From the NCBI RefSeq assembly GCF_001543325.1, contig NZ_CP013355.1, positions 744,001-808,000 on the forward strand: 64,000 bases of DNA, read 5' to 3'. The position numbers were made by a program, and so were the translations under genes. The DNA is from Lutibacter profundi (GTDB lineage Bacteria > Bacteroidota > Bacteroidia > Flavobacteriales > Flavobacteriaceae). The first letter of the stretch is position 1, and each line of letters starts with the position of its first letter. Shown one piece after another: positions 55,237-64,000 of the stretch. The notes under the pieces were generated by a model. It was not told where the DNA came from. It did no database searches and saw only the letters and a program-made list of their open reading frames with translations.

Positions 55237-56499
55237 ATGAAGAAGAGTTATTTCAAAAAAATAGTGGCTGTTTTACTATTAATTATTGTTGGTGTATTTT
55301 TAATTCCAGCCCCTAAAACCAATTTTTTTAGCATTTATACAACTAATGATAAACCTGCTATAGATTTAAAGAAATTTCAAGAAAAACCAACAAAAGAAAT
55401 TATTATTAATGGTATAAAATGGATTTACTATTCTGGTGGAAAAGGTGCTAAAACCATTCTTTTTTCACATGGAATGGGTGGTGCTTATGATTTATGGTGG
55501 CAACAAGTAGCCGAATTTGAAAAAGATTACAATGTAATAACCTATACCCTTCCCGAAGAAATTAATACACTTGAAAAAGCATCAAATGGTATTTTAAAAA
55601 TTTTAGAAACTGAAAACATTAACCATTTTTATGCCGTTGGAACTTCCATGGGTGGCTACATTACACAGTATTTAGTATCCATTATTCCTGAACGTATAGA
55701 AAAAGCAGTTTTTGGAAATACATTTCCTCCAAATAACTTAATAGCGAAAGAAAATGCAACAAAAAGTAAGGTAATACCTTATTTGCCTGAAATATTAATA
55801 GCTAAATTAGCAACAGAAAAAATAAATAATGAGCTAGTTCCTGCTGCAAAAAACAATGAATTATTAAAAGCTTTTTTACCAAGTTTGCCCTTTAGTAAAA
55901 AACAATTTATGAATAGATATTATGTTGTTATTGATAATTTTACAGCTTCTCCATCTAATTATAGTGTTAAACGTATTCCTAAATTAATTATTGAATCTGA
56001 TAACGATCCACTTATTCAACCTGAATTACGCAAAAAAATAAAAGAGCTCTATAAGGATGCTGACGTATATACTTTTCATAATGAAGGACATTTCCCATAT
56101 ATAAATGCATCTGAAGAATTTAATAACGTATTACGTAATTTTTTAAACAAAAAAAATGAATTTTTAGCGATAGAAAAAACAATAACCAATTATTTTGAAG
56201 GAAGAAAAAATGCAAATATAAAACAATTGCAAAGTGCCTTTTCTACGAATGCCAGTTTATATACCAGTTTAAATGGTAACGAAATAGTAATTCCTTTAAC
56301 GGCGTATTTAAACAAAGTTAAAACAGATGGATTTCAAGAAGTTAAAACCGTAATATTAGATGGAGACATCACGGGTAGTATTGCAAATTTTAAGACTAAA
56401 TTTGTATATTCTAAAAAATCTTATACAGACTATTTAATACTTTTAAGTACCCAAAATGGGTGGAAAATTAGTAGTAAAACGTTTACACAAACCAATTAA
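55237..56499 (+). CDS. Membrane-anchored alpha/beta hydrolase fused to an NTF2-like domain
   Basis: 420 residues: an N-terminal membrane helix (about 8-25), an alpha/beta-hydrolase (FSHGMGGAYDLWWQQ, nucleophile elbow GTSMGGYI, Asp in IESDNDPL, His in FHNEGHFPY), and a C-terminal domain of about 110 residues (IEKTITNYFEGRKNANIKQL..., ending in YLILLSTQNGWKISSKTF) that has the NTF2/SnoaL layout. Substrate unknown. Its last base overlaps the next gene start, so the cluster is translated together. Confidence 0.85.
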   Translation: MKKSYFKKIVAVLLLIIVGVFLIPAPKTNFFSIYTTNDKPAIDLKKFQEKPTKEIIINGIKWIYYSGGKGAKTILFSHGMGGAYDLWWQQVAEFEKDYNVITYTLPEEINTLEKASNGILKILETENINHFYAVGTSMGGYITQYLVSIIPERIEKAVFGNTFPPNNLIAKENATKSKVIPYLPEILIAKLATEKINNELVPAAKNNELLKAFLPSLPFSKKQFMNRYYVVIDNFTASPSNYSVKRIPKLIIESDNDPLIQPELRKKIKELYKDADVYTFHNEGHFPYINASEEFNNVLRNFLNKKNEFLAIEKTITNYFEGRKNANIKQLQSAFSTNASLYTSLNGNEIVIPLTAYLNKVKTDGFQEVKTVILDGDITGSIANFKTKFVYSKKSYTDYLILLSTQNGWKISSKTFTQTN

Positions 56500-57059
56500 T
56501 GAAGCATTTTTATACCTTTTTAACAAAGTTTGCTACAAAACGAAATATTAGTATAGGATTATTTTTAATTGTTCTATTTAATGTTATTTTACTCCCTAAG
56601 TTTCCTGAATTAATTTCAGCTATAGAAATTGACATAAAATCCATTTTAGACTTAAAATTTTCATATTCAACAGATGTAGCTTATACTTTATTTGAAAATC
56701 TTGGAGAGCAAGGAAGAAATGCCTATAAATTATCTGAACTATTTATTGATTTTCCGTATGCAATTATTTATGGTTTTACATATGCATTTATTATTTTAAC
56801 ATTATTTAAAATTAATAATTTAGAAAGGTTTAATATAGTAAGCTTAACGCCTTTTTTAATTAGTTGGTTTGATATTTTAGAAAATACTGGAATTATAGTA
56901 ATGCTTTCAAAATATCCAACAAAACTCAATACTATTTGTTCATTAACATCTACTTTTACGTCATTAAAATGGATTTTTGCAGTAATTACATTTGTAATAG
57001 TTTTAACAAGCCTAATCTATTTAATTATATTAAAATCTAAACTAAGAATAAAGAATTGA
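56499..57059 (+). CDS. Four-helix membrane protein of unknown family
   Basis: 186 residues with about four hydrophobic helices (about 18-36, 85-105, 118-140, 155-177). I do not recognise the family. It overlaps the hydrolase by one base and the glycosyltransferase by four (TTGA), so it is part of one translationally coupled unit. Confidence 0.7.
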   Translation: MKHFYTFLTKFATKRNISIGLFLIVLFNVILLPKFPELISAIEIDIKSILDLKFSYSTDVAYTLFENLGEQGRNAYKLSELFIDFPYAIIYGFTYAFIILTLFKINNLERFNIVSLTPFLISWFDILENTGIIVMLSKYPTKLNTICSLTSTFTSLKWIFAVITFVIVLTSLIYLIILKSKLRIKN

Positions 57060-58051
57060 AAACAGCTGTTGTTATTTTAAACTGGAATGGTAAACAATTA
57101 TTGGAAAAATTTATTCCTTCAATTGTAAAATACAGCAATTTGCCTAATGTAGAAATAGTTATTGCAGACAATGCCTCTACAGATGATTCTATAAAATTTA
57201 TTGAAGAAAATTACCCTGAAATTAAAATTGTAAAAAACAACAATAATGGCGGCTATGCCAAAGGGTATAATGATGCTTTACAACATGTGAATGCAGATGT
57301 TTTTGCTTTGGTAAATTCAGACATTGAAGTTACTAAAAACTGGTTAAATTCAATTATTACTACTTTTAAAAATGAACCTAAAACAGCTATTATTCAACCT
57401 AAAATATTAGATTATAAAGATAAATCTAAGTTTGAATATGCCGGTGCAGCAGGCGGATTTATAGATAAATTTGGATATCCATATTGCAGAGGAAGAATTT
57501 TCTCAGATCTAGAGACAGATAACAAACAATATGATGACATTATTGATATATTTTGGGCGTCTGGAGCTTGCTTTTTTATTCGTTCTGAAGTTTTTCATGA
57601 GTTAAAAGGTTTTGATGAAGATTATTTTGCACATCAAGAAGAGATAGACTTGTGTTGGCGAGCAAAAAACATTCAAAAAACTATTAAATATGTTGGTAGT
57701 TCAACCGTATATCACGTTGGAGGAGCTACTTTGAAGGAAGAAAGCCCGCATAAAACTTTTTTAAATTTTAGAAATAGTCTATTCTCACTTGTGAAAAATG
57801 TACCGAAAGACAACCTGTTTTTAATCATTTTTTCACGATTACTACTTGATGGCATTGCAGGTGTTAAATTTTTAATTGAGTTACGTCCTAAACATACCAT
57901 TGCAATAATTAAAGCACATTTTAGCTTTTACTTTTATTTAACTAAAATGATAGCAAAAAGAAAAGGGTTTCAACAAACTAATTATTATGCAATTAGAAGT
58001 ATTGTTTGGAAGTACTTTGTACAAAGAAAAAAAACTTTTAAAGACCTTTAA
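57056..58051 (+). CDS. Family 2 glycosyltransferase
   Basis: 331 residues. GT-A fold with VVILNWNGKQLLEKF, IADNASTDDSIKF, then ALVNSDIEV (DxD-like NSD) and the GFDEDYFAHQEEIDLCWRA catalytic region; the C-terminus has two basic helical segments that may contact the membrane. It resembles rhamnosyl/galactosyl transferases of cell-surface glycans, but the sugar is unknown. TTG start overlaps the preceding stop; an ATG near the start does not exist. Confidence 0.92.
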   Translation: MKTAVVILNWNGKQLLEKFIPSIVKYSNLPNVEIVIADNASTDDSIKFIEENYPEIKIVKNNNNGGYAKGYNDALQHVNADVFALVNSDIEVTKNWLNSIITTFKNEPKTAIIQPKILDYKDKSKFEYAGAAGGFIDKFGYPYCRGRIFSDLETDNKQYDDIIDIFWASGACFFIRSEVFHELKGFDEDYFAHQEEIDLCWRAKNIQKTIKYVGSSTVYHVGGATLKEESPHKTFLNFRNSLFSLVKNVPKDNLFLIIFSRLLLDGIAGVKFLIELRPKHTIAIIKAHFSFYFYLTKMIAKRKGFQQTNYYAIRSIVWKYFVQRKKTFKDL

Positions 58052-58068
58052 TTTCAGTTATCACGACG

Positions 58069-58686
58069 TTAAAAATCAATGCTTCCTTTTCCTTCACGAA
58101 GAACTGTTATTTCACCATCAGACAAATCAATAATTGTAGAAGGAATATTACCGCCGTAACCTCCATCAATTACAATATCAACCCTAGATTCCCATTTTTC
58201 AAAAATTAATTCAGGATCTGTAGTATATTCTATTAAATCATCTTCGTCATAAATAGATGTAGATACAATTGGATTTCCTAATTTTTTAACCAACTCTCTA
58301 ATAATCATATTATCAGGTATTCTAATTCCTACTGTTTTTTTATTTTTAAAAGCTTTAGGTAAATTATTATTTCCTGGTAAAATAAATGTATAAGGCCCTG
58401 GTAAAGTCTTTTTTAATATTTTATAGGTTGGAGTATCAATTTGTTTAACATAGTCTGAAAGGTTACTTAAATCATAACAAATAAATGAAAAATTGGCTTT
58501 ATCCAATTTTATATTTTTAATTTTTGCGATTTTGCTCATAGCTTTCGCGTTGGTAATATCACAACCAACACCATAAACCGTATCTGTAGGATAAATAATT
58601 AACCCTCCTTTTTTTAAAATTGCTACAACTTTATCTATTTCACGTTCGTTAGGGTTTTCTTCATAAATTTTTACAAATTGTGCCAT
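58069..58686 (-). CDS. L-threonylcarbamoyladenylate synthase (TsaC/Sua5/YciO family)
   Basis: 205 residues. N-terminal GGLIIYPTDTVYGVGCD and the later SFICYDLSNLSDYVK, PGPYTFIL and VGIRIPDN are the Sua5/YrdC family marks. Members make the threonylcarbamoyl-AMP used for t6A at tRNA position 37; some (YciO) have unclear function. Start at 58686 (MAQFVKIYEE); the longer frame to 58740 covers the terminator of the neighbouring gene, so it is rejected. Confidence 0.87.
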   Translation of the reverse strand: MAQFVKIYEENPNEREIDKVVAILKKGGLIIYPTDTVYGVGCDITNAKAMSKIAKIKNIKLDKANFSFICYDLSNLSDYVKQIDTPTYKILKKTLPGPYTFILPGNNNLPKAFKNKKTVGIRIPDNMIIRELVKKLGNPIVSTSIYDEDDLIEYTTDPELIFEKWESRVDIVIDGGYGGNIPSTIIDLSDGEITVLREGKGSIDF

Positions 58687-58726
58687 TTTACCTTTTAATT
58701 TTAAAGTAAAGATACATTTTTGGCAT

Positions 58727-58750
58727 AAAAAAACCTGCAAAAGCAGGTTT
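58727..58750 (-). terminator. Terminator of the RprY-like gene
   Basis: AAACCTGC (58731-58738) pairs with GCAGGTTT (58743-58750) around AAAA; the minus strand continues into a T-run. Confidence 0.88.
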
Positions 58751-58757
58751 AAATTTT

Positions 58758-59453
58758 CTATTTTTCAATAAGCCTAAATCCTTCTCCGTGAATATTAATT
58801 ATTTCAACGTTTTCATCTAATTTTAAATATTTACGCAGTTTTGCAATATAAACATCCATACTTCGTGAAGTAAAATAATTATCATCACGCCAAATTTTGG
58901 TCAGCGCTAATTCTCTTGGCATCAAATCATTTTTATGCTGTGTAAGCATTTTTAATAATTTGCTTTCTTTAGGTGATAATTTTTGAGGTTCGCCTCCTTT
59001 ATATGATAAATGTCTGAGTTTTGAATTAAAATTAAAATCTCCAATTTTAAACTCAAATACTTCTTCCTCTTTATTTTTCTCTCCTTCTTTACGTTGCATA
59101 ATTGCTTTAATCTTATATAACAAAACTTCAGAATCAAAAGGTTTATTTAAATAATCATCAGCCCCTACCTGATACCCTTTTAACACATCTTCTCTCATAG
59201 TTTTTGCTGTTAAAAATATAATTGGTATATCTGCATTGGTACTTCTAATATCTTTAGCCAATGAAAAACCATCTTTTCTAGGCATCATTACGTCTAAAAT
59301 ACACAAGTCGTAATCATCATTTTTAAACATGATAAGCCCTTCCAACCCATCAATTGCAAGTGTAACATTGTAATCATTCAATGTTAAGTAATCTTTTAAA
59401 ACTGTACCAAAATTTGGATCATCCTCTACTAATAAAATTCTTTTGTTTTCCAT
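58758..59453 (-). CDS. OmpR/PhoB-type response regulator, RprY-like
   Basis: 231 residues: receiver domain with the acidic pair at Asp11/Asp12 (LLVEDDPNFG), acceptor Asp54 in LCILDVMMPRKDG, LTAK, then a winged-helix domain (LSPKESKLLKMLTQHKN, TSRSMDVYIAKLRKYL). Forms a two-component pair with the kinase encoded 13 bases upstream. Resembles Bacteroides RprY. The signal is unknown. Confidence 0.92.
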   Translation of the reverse strand: MENKRILLVEDDPNFGTVLKDYLTLNDYNVTLAIDGLEGLIMFKNDDYDLCILDVMMPRKDGFSLAKDIRSTNADIPIIFLTAKTMREDVLKGYQVGADDYLNKPFDSEVLLYKIKAIMQRKEGEKNKEEEVFEFKIGDFNFNSKLRHLSYKGGEPQKLSPKESKLLKMLTQHKNDLMPRELALTKIWRDDNYFTSRSMDVYIAKLRKYLKLDENVEIINIHGEGFRLIEK

Positions 59454-59466
59454 TATTCTTAAATTT

Positions 59467-61035
59467 TTAAATCAAGGGTAATTTTATGGTAAAAGTGCTT
59501 CCTATTCCTTTTTCACTTTCAACAGAAATTTCACCTTGATGAATTTCAATTATTTTTTTTACGTATGAAAGTCCTAAACCATGTCCTTTCACATTATGAA
59601 TATTTCCTCTTTCTTCTCTATAAAACTTTTTAAAAATATTTTTTTGAACACTTTTGCTCATTCCAATACCATTATCTTTAACTCTAATAATAATACTTTT
59701 ATTTGTGTTTTCAGTTGAAATATTAATTTTAGGAACTCCTTTAGAGTATTTTATAGCATTATCTAACATGTTAACGATTACATTCGTAAGATGAAACTCA
59801 TTCGCTAATATTTCAGTATCGTATGCTTTTAAATCTAATTTAACATAACCTCCTTTATCTTTTATTAATAAATCAACGTGTGTTACAGCCTCTTCTAATA
59901 TGTCGTGAATATCTACTTTTTCCTTACTAACATCTAATTGATTTTTCTCTAATTTAGAAATTCTCAATACATTTTCAACCTGTGCGTGCATGCGTTTATT
60001 CTCATCTCTAATCATTTTTACATAACGCAACACCTTTTCTTGATTACTTATTATTTTTGGATTTTTTATAGCATCTAGTGCTAAATTAATGGTTGCAATT
60101 GGTGTTTTAAATTCATGCGTCATATTATTTATAAAATCTGTTTTTATCTCAGAAATTTGCTTTTGTTTTACCAATTGATACAAGGCACTAACAAAAGCTA
60201 AAATTATAATGAGAATAAAAAAAGCAGAAAGTGTTAATATTTTATAAATTGAAGATAGTATGAAATTTTTCTTTTCAGGAAATGTTACATATAGCTGAAA
60301 ATTACTATTTCCATCTTCATCGGCAAACATGGGCACTTTATAACTTTTACCTGCTTCTTTTCTAAAATAACCAGATTTTACTTGTGTTGCTAATCCGTTA
60401 CTGTAAATTCCATATTTAAAATCGGTATCAATTCCCCTACTTTTTAGTTCATTATTTAATCTGTAGGAAATTTCTTTATTACTAACTCTTTTATGAATGG
60501 GCAATCTACTTGTATAAACATCAAATTGACGTTCTAAATATGATTTTTGAGCTCCTTCAAATCTTCCTACTTTAATATAGCGCTCTTCAGGAGGATTGAT
60601 TCCATTATAATCTTTATCAAAATTTTGATCCTTTACAATTACAATCTCTTCTTTACTAAAAATTTCTTTAAAGTTTATGGTATCATTTTCAAAGAACTCA
60701 GTTGGCACTTTATAGTTTTGTTCAATTATACTTTGAGAATAGGTAAATTTTTCATTATTCGTTGTATCAATTTTTTCATAAATAAACTTTCGAATATCCG
60801 ATGCTTTAAATTTCTCACCTTCTCTATAAATTTCTGATAATTTTAAATAAAAATCTTCAAATTCTCGCTGTTTAATATCTTCTGAAACTTTTGCAAGTGC
60901 AAATCTCACATTAGAAGTAAATTGCGCTTCAGTAATTTGTATGGTGTTTTTTATCCAAAAAACTTGAACAGAAATAATACCTATTAAAGCAATACTCATT
61001 AAAACAATAATGAGTATAAACACCTTCTTTCCCAT
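59467..61035 (-). CDS. Sensor histidine kinase, RprX-like
   Basis: 522 residues. Membrane helices at about 6-27 and 262-287 bracket a periplasmic sensor of about 230 residues. The cytoplasmic part has the HisKA dimerisation helix with His307 in NNMTHEFKTPIATI, and a HATPase domain with N box NVIVNMLDNAIKYS and G boxes VKDNGIGMS and GHGLGLSYVKKI. It should phosphorylate the RprY-like regulator. The stimulus is unknown. Confidence 0.92.
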   Translation of the reverse strand: MGKKVFILIIVLMSIALIGIISVQVFWIKNTIQITEAQFTSNVRFALAKVSEDIKQREFEDFYLKLSEIYREGEKFKASDIRKFIYEKIDTTNNEKFTYSQSIIEQNYKVPTEFFENDTINFKEIFSKEEIVIVKDQNFDKDYNGINPPEERYIKVGRFEGAQKSYLERQFDVYTSRLPIHKRVSNKEISYRLNNELKSRGIDTDFKYGIYSNGLATQVKSGYFRKEAGKSYKVPMFADEDGNSNFQLYVTFPEKKNFILSSIYKILTLSAFFILIIILAFVSALYQLVKQKQISEIKTDFINNMTHEFKTPIATINLALDAIKNPKIISNQEKVLRYVKMIRDENKRMHAQVENVLRISKLEKNQLDVSKEKVDIHDILEEAVTHVDLLIKDKGGYVKLDLKAYDTEILANEFHLTNVIVNMLDNAIKYSKGVPKINISTENTNKSIIIRVKDNGIGMSKSVQKNIFKKFYREERGNIHNVKGHGLGLSYVKKIIEIHQGEISVESEKGIGSTFTIKLPLI

Positions 61036-61127
61036 TGTTCAAAATTAAACTTTTAATAGTAATTATGTTAAAATTTAACGTAAGTTAACAATAAATTCAA
61101 CATTTTAACATTTTTTTAAGATATTTT

Positions 61128-61718
61128 TTAAGATTCAGGTATTGCAGCTATTAAGTCATAAATTGTAGAAACTTGAATTGTTGTACTCTTTAATTTATGA
61201 TTTCTAATAACAAAATTAGATTTCTTCATCTTAAAATCATCTTCAAACTGATTTTTCATTCTGTCTAAAACTTGTTGCTTAGATACTCCATCACGCTTCA
61301 TAATTCTATTCATTTTATCTTCAAAATTTGCAATAACAGTAATTATTAAATCACACATTTTACTACTGCCACTTTCAAATAGGATTGCTGACTCATAAAT
61401 CACAAGATTTGTCTTACATTTTTTTACAAATTCAGCAAAATGTTCTTGTACTTTAGGATGAACCAATTTATTTAACTCTTCTAATTTATTTTTATCTTTA
61501 AAAACAATAGAAGATATATATTTTCTATTTAATTCATTATTTATATATGCTTTGCTACCAAATAATGCTATAAGCTGTTTTATTAGTTCTTTATTTGTGT
61601 GCATCAATTTTTTGGCTTCTACATCTGCTATATAAACTGTAGCGCCAAGATTACTAAACAATTGTAAAACTGTACTTTTACCACTTCCAATTCCTCCTGT
61701 TAAGCCTATTATTTTCAT
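61128..61718 (-). CDS. coaE: Dephospho-CoA kinase
   Basis: 196 residues. P-loop LTGGIGSGKSTVLQLF at the start, then the CoA-binding VYIADVEAKKLMHTN and the later NQFEDDFKMKKSNFVIRN. It phosphorylates dephospho-CoA in the last step of CoA synthesis. Lies between the YbbR-like gene and the kinase gene, the order seen in other flavobacteria. Confidence 0.94.
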   Translation of the reverse strand: MKIIGLTGGIGSGKSTVLQLFSNLGATVYIADVEAKKLMHTNKELIKQLIALFGSKAYINNELNRKYISSIVFKDKNKLEELNKLVHPKVQEHFAEFVKKCKTNLVIYESAILFESGSSKMCDLIITVIANFEDKMNRIMKRDGVSKQQVLDRMKNQFEDDFKMKKSNFVIRNHKLKSTTIQVSTIYDLIAAIPES

Positions 61719-61742
61719 TGATAAAATTTTAAAAGAATCGTT

Positions 61743-62711
61743 TTATTTTTGAATTAAAAATTCAATCTGACTTGGATTGATTTTTATAGAAGAAATTAAA
61801 TCACTTTTTTGTTTAATTATTGGTGTTAAATATTGTAATAACGTATCATTTTCATATTGTTTATAGTCATAAACAACTACAAAACTATTTTTTGTTATTT
61901 TATTAAAGTTTGAAAGCCCTGCTTGGTAAATAACTTCAATTATATTAGGGAAAGTATTCATTTTAACACCTTCTGGTTTATTAATTATGGTAACAGGAAT
62001 ATTGAAACTTCCCTCGGTAAATTTATCTACATTGGCTTTAACTATAACCTTTGTTGTACTTAAAATAATATTCGTGTTTTTTGGTGGTAATTTTAAATCT
62101 ATTTCTCTGTTAATATTTTTGTGTACATCACTTAATTGCAATAAGGTATTTGATAATTCTTTAATTGAATCAACATATTTTTCTGGACCAGTTATGGTTA
62201 CAGAGTCTGGTATAATTTTTAAAGGTTCTGTTAAATTATATCCTAATTTGAATTTAATTTCTAACAGAAGATTTACTGGAACTTTCTTTGATTTATTTTT
62301 ACCTAACTCTATAAATATGGTATCCTTCAAAACACTAACAACTTCTGTTTCTCCTGATAATTGAGAATTTAAATATGCTTTTTGCTGGTTTGGTACTAAA
62401 AAGTAATTTGGATTACCCTTAACTACATTGCTTAAATTAAAAGTAACTCTGTTTTTTTTTAACTTATATTTTAGCAATGAAAAACCTGGAGCTTTTAATA
62501 CAATATTTACCTCTGAAGTAGGACTATTTTGCAATAACATCCCTGTAGGTATATTTTTATATTCAACGGCAAATACAGCTGTACTATTAGTTATTTTTGA
62601 CAATTCAATTAACACCCAAATTATTGATGTAAGTAGTAGTATAAATAAAAATACTTTTACTTTCCTTTTATTTGTAATTGATATCCCTGAAGTTTTTACA
62701 ACTAATTTCAT
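61743..62711 (-). CDS. YbbR-like domain protein
   Basis: 322 residues: an N-terminal membrane helix (about 20-40) followed by at least two YbbR repeats (for example VPVNLLLEIKFKLGYNLTEP and SVTITGPEKYVDSIKEL). Homologs such as CdaR bind or modulate diadenylate cyclase in Firmicutes; this has not been shown for Bacteroidota and no cyclase is nearby. Role unknown. Follows yajC by 71 bases. Confidence 0.8.
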   Translation of the reverse strand: MKLVVKTSGISITNKRKVKVFLFILLLTSIIWVLIELSKITNSTAVFAVEYKNIPTGMLLQNSPTSEVNIVLKAPGFSLLKYKLKKNRVTFNLSNVVKGNPNYFLVPNQQKAYLNSQLSGETEVVSVLKDTIFIELGKNKSKKVPVNLLLEIKFKLGYNLTEPLKIIPDSVTITGPEKYVDSIKELSNTLLQLSDVHKNINREIDLKLPPKNTNIILSTTKVIVKANVDKFTEGSFNIPVTIINKPEGVKMNTFPNIIEVIYQAGLSNFNKITKNSFVVVYDYKQYENDTLLQYLTPIIKQKSDLISSIKINPSQIEFLIQK

Positions 62712-62738
62712 TTTTTATAAATAAGTCTAAATATACAA

Positions 62739-62766
62739 AAAGTGAGCTTAACAGCTCACTTTTATT
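62739..62766 (-). terminator. Hairpin between yajC and the YbbR-like gene
   Basis: AAAGTGAGCT (62739-62748) pairs with AGCTCACTTT (62753-62762); T-run on the minus strand, so it ends the yajC message. Confidence 0.85.
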
Positions 62767-62782
62767 TTATATGTAACTATGC

Positions 62783-63103
62783 TTATTTTTTTTCTTTAGG
62801 TGCTTGTAACTTTTTACTAAGCTCCATTGAAATTGCTGATCGTTCAAATTTCATTTTCCCTGCTCCAGTTTCAATTATTACGGTATTATCACTATCTACG
62901 ATATCTACAATTTTTCCGTGAATTCCACTTGTAGTAATTATTTTATTCCCTTTTGCAATAGAACTTTGAAATTTTTTTTCGTTTTTTTGTCGTTTCATTT
63001 GTGGTCGTATCATAAAAAAATAAATAACCACAAACATTAATAAAAAAGGAAGCATGGTTGACAATGTACTTCCATCTGTTTGTAAGAATATAACTGTATA
63101 CAT
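62783..63103 (-). CDS. yajC: Preprotein translocase subunit YajC
   Basis: 106 residues: one N-terminal helix (about 17-31) ending VVIYFFMIRPQMKRQKNEKK, the family hallmark, and a small basic-to-acidic cytoplasmic domain (GNKIITTSGIHGKIVDI). It belongs to the SecDF-YajC part of the export machinery. It is 25 bases behind the DUF1573 gene. Confidence 0.92.
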   Translation of the reverse strand: MYTVIFLQTDGSTLSTMLPFLLMFVVIYFFMIRPQMKRQKNEKKFQSSIAKGNKIITTSGIHGKIVDIVDSDNTVIIETGAGKMKFERSAISMELSKKLQAPKEKK

Positions 63104-63128
63104 TTTGTTTTGTTTTGTTTTTAATTTA

Positions 63129-63584
63129 TTATTTTTCTTTAGGTAAAACAGTTCCTTTAACTCTTAAAATCTCTGTTCCTTTTTCGGTATTGGTTGTAAG
63201 CGTAATAGATTTGTTATTGTTTCCTCTTTTTCCTCTTGAATTAAATGAAAATTTTAAAACAGCAGAATCTCCTGGTTTTATAGCTTCTTTAGGCCAAACC
63301 GGTACAGTACAACCACAAGATGCTTTTGCTTTTGTTATAACTAAATCAACTTTCCCTTTGTTATAAATTGTAAAATCACCTTTTACAATATCACCCTCAG
63401 TAATAGTACCAAACTCAAATGCTGGTTTATCAAATTCAATAATTGCTGATCCCAAACTAATTTTAGCATCTCTTTCTTTAGCGGTTTCTAAATTGGTTTC
63501 TTTAACTTTTGAAGTTGCATTTTCTTTACATGATATAACTGCTAAACCTAATATAGCAATATAAATTATTGTGATTTTTTTCAT
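63129..63584 (-). CDS. DUF1573 domain lipoprotein
   Basis: 151 residues; signal ends in GLAVISCKENATS (lipobox). One DUF1573 domain, with KAKASCGCTVPVWPKEAIKP and LKFSFNSRGKRGNNNKS. It is a paralog of the protein at 31339-31785 but is lipid-anchored. Its place between nusB and yajC is typical of the lineage. Function unknown. Confidence 0.87.
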   Translation of the reverse strand: MKKITIIYIAILGLAVISCKENATSKVKETNLETAKERDAKISLGSAIIEFDKPAFEFGTITEGDIVKGDFTIYNKGKVDLVITKAKASCGCTVPVWPKEAIKPGDSAVLKFSFNSRGKRGNNNKSITLTTNTEKGTEILRVKGTVLPKEK

Positions 63585-63618
63585 TTTTATTTCGTTTAAT
63601 TTTTGTAAAAATATAAAA

Positions 63619-64000
63619 TTATAATAATCCTCGCCCTATTTTATCTAATCTTTTTGACTCCGTAAAATCTTTCAAAATTTTATCTAACACTCCATTAATA
63701 AAAAAACTGCTTTTTTCTGTTGAATAGTCTTTCGCAATTTCAATGTATTCATTAATGGTTACACGAACTGGTATTGATGGGAATTTTAAAAACTCACAAA
63801 TAGCCATTTTTATCAAAATCATATCTATTTCAGCAATACGATCGGTATCCCAGTTAGGTGTTTTATCTATAACTTCTTTTTCAAACTCAGTATGATTTAG
63901 TACAACTTTTCTAAATAAATCAACTACAAACGCCTTATCTCCTTCATCTTTATATAAATTGCCCAATCTAAAAGCTTCTGCTACATTTATTTGATTTAAG
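63619..64000 (-). CDS. nusB: Transcription antitermination factor NusB (C-terminal part)
   Basis: The reading frame runs off the right edge of the window, so the start is not seen. The visible 126 residues include NLYKDEGDKAFVVDLFRKVV, NWDTDRIAEIDMILIKMAIC and VTINEYIEIAKDYSTEKSSF-FINGVLDKIL, which match the NusB C-terminal helices. It joins the antitermination complex on rRNA operons. The alternative start at 63966 is inside a conserved frame and should be ignored. Confidence 0.93.
   Translation of the reverse strand, partial: LNQINVAEAFRLGNLYKDEGDKAFVVDLFRKVVLNHTEFEKEVIDKTPNWDTDRIAEIDMILIKMAICEFLKFPSIPVRVTINEYIEIAKDYSTEKSSFFINGVLDKILKDFTESKRLDKIGRGLL

Overview
The window is a compact, strongly AT-rich chromosome segment from a member of the Bacteroidota, almost certainly a Flavobacteriaceae species. 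Four things point there. Many genes have promoter boxes of the Bacteroidota type TAnnTTTG. Shine-Dalgarno sequences are largely absent. Lineage-typical proteins occur (DUF6452, DUF6048, DUF1573, GldL-like, RprX/RprY-like, CarboxypepD_reg plus TonB receptors). Lipoproteins with short lipoboxes are frequent. I see no rRNA, tRNA, CRISPR array, transposase or prophage. Nearly everything looks like core or shell genome, with one small accessory-looking patch at about 43.2-45.0 kb.

Layout. 0-9.2 kb: PBP4-type carboxypeptidase with an odd in-frame coding remnant behind it, an ATP-grasp/racemase pair, an MBL hydrolase, the three-gene proton-translocating transhydrogenase operon, and a large conserved Bacteroidota protein of unknown function. 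9.2-20.7 kb: an ECF sigma/anti-sigma/periplasmic protein operon, an ABC-F ATPase, a thioredoxin-fold lipoprotein, a DEAD-box helicase, ornithine aminotransferase, a cytochrome c lipoprotein, an RlmD-like rRNA methyltransferase, and DUF6452/DUF6048/GldL-like envelope genes. 20.7-33.2 kb: a SUI1/YciH gene whose frame is broken at an A8 tract, nucleoside phosphorylase, a cyclophilin-FKBP fusion, an OmpA-like protein, CsaA, an M14 peptidase, ValS, a DUF1573 protein and a retropepsin-PDZ protein.

33.3-42.3 kb: an aminotransferase, then a LuxR-type regulator with a degenerate receiver followed by a TonB-dependent receptor. These two genes carry the same pair of upstream motifs: a Fur-like palindrome and a TACC-N8-GGTA dyad. 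After them come MurB, ManA, cysteine desulfurase, a lipoprotein and an Smr protein. 42.4-45.0 kb: small membrane proteins (CD225, DUF2752), a membrane protein/XRE regulator pair behind an 11-bp palindrome, and a lipoprotein flanked by inverted repeats. 45.0-58.1 kb: FolE-HisS, KdsB-BrkB-NadC, RlmH-RdgB-FecCD permease-ATPase, M28 peptidase, HolA, and an operon of nuclease-fold protein, hydrolase, membrane protein and glycosyltransferase. 58.1-64 kb (all minus): TsaC/Sua5, an RprY/RprX-like two-component pair, CoaE, YbbR-like, YajC, DUF1573 and NusB (cut by the window edge).

The most interesting items are the paired operator sites of the regulator/TonB receptor module, the broken yciH frame, the ATP-grasp/racemase pair, and the palindrome and inverted repeats of the 43-45 kb patch. 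All functional calls rest on reading motifs by eye; no database search was possible.
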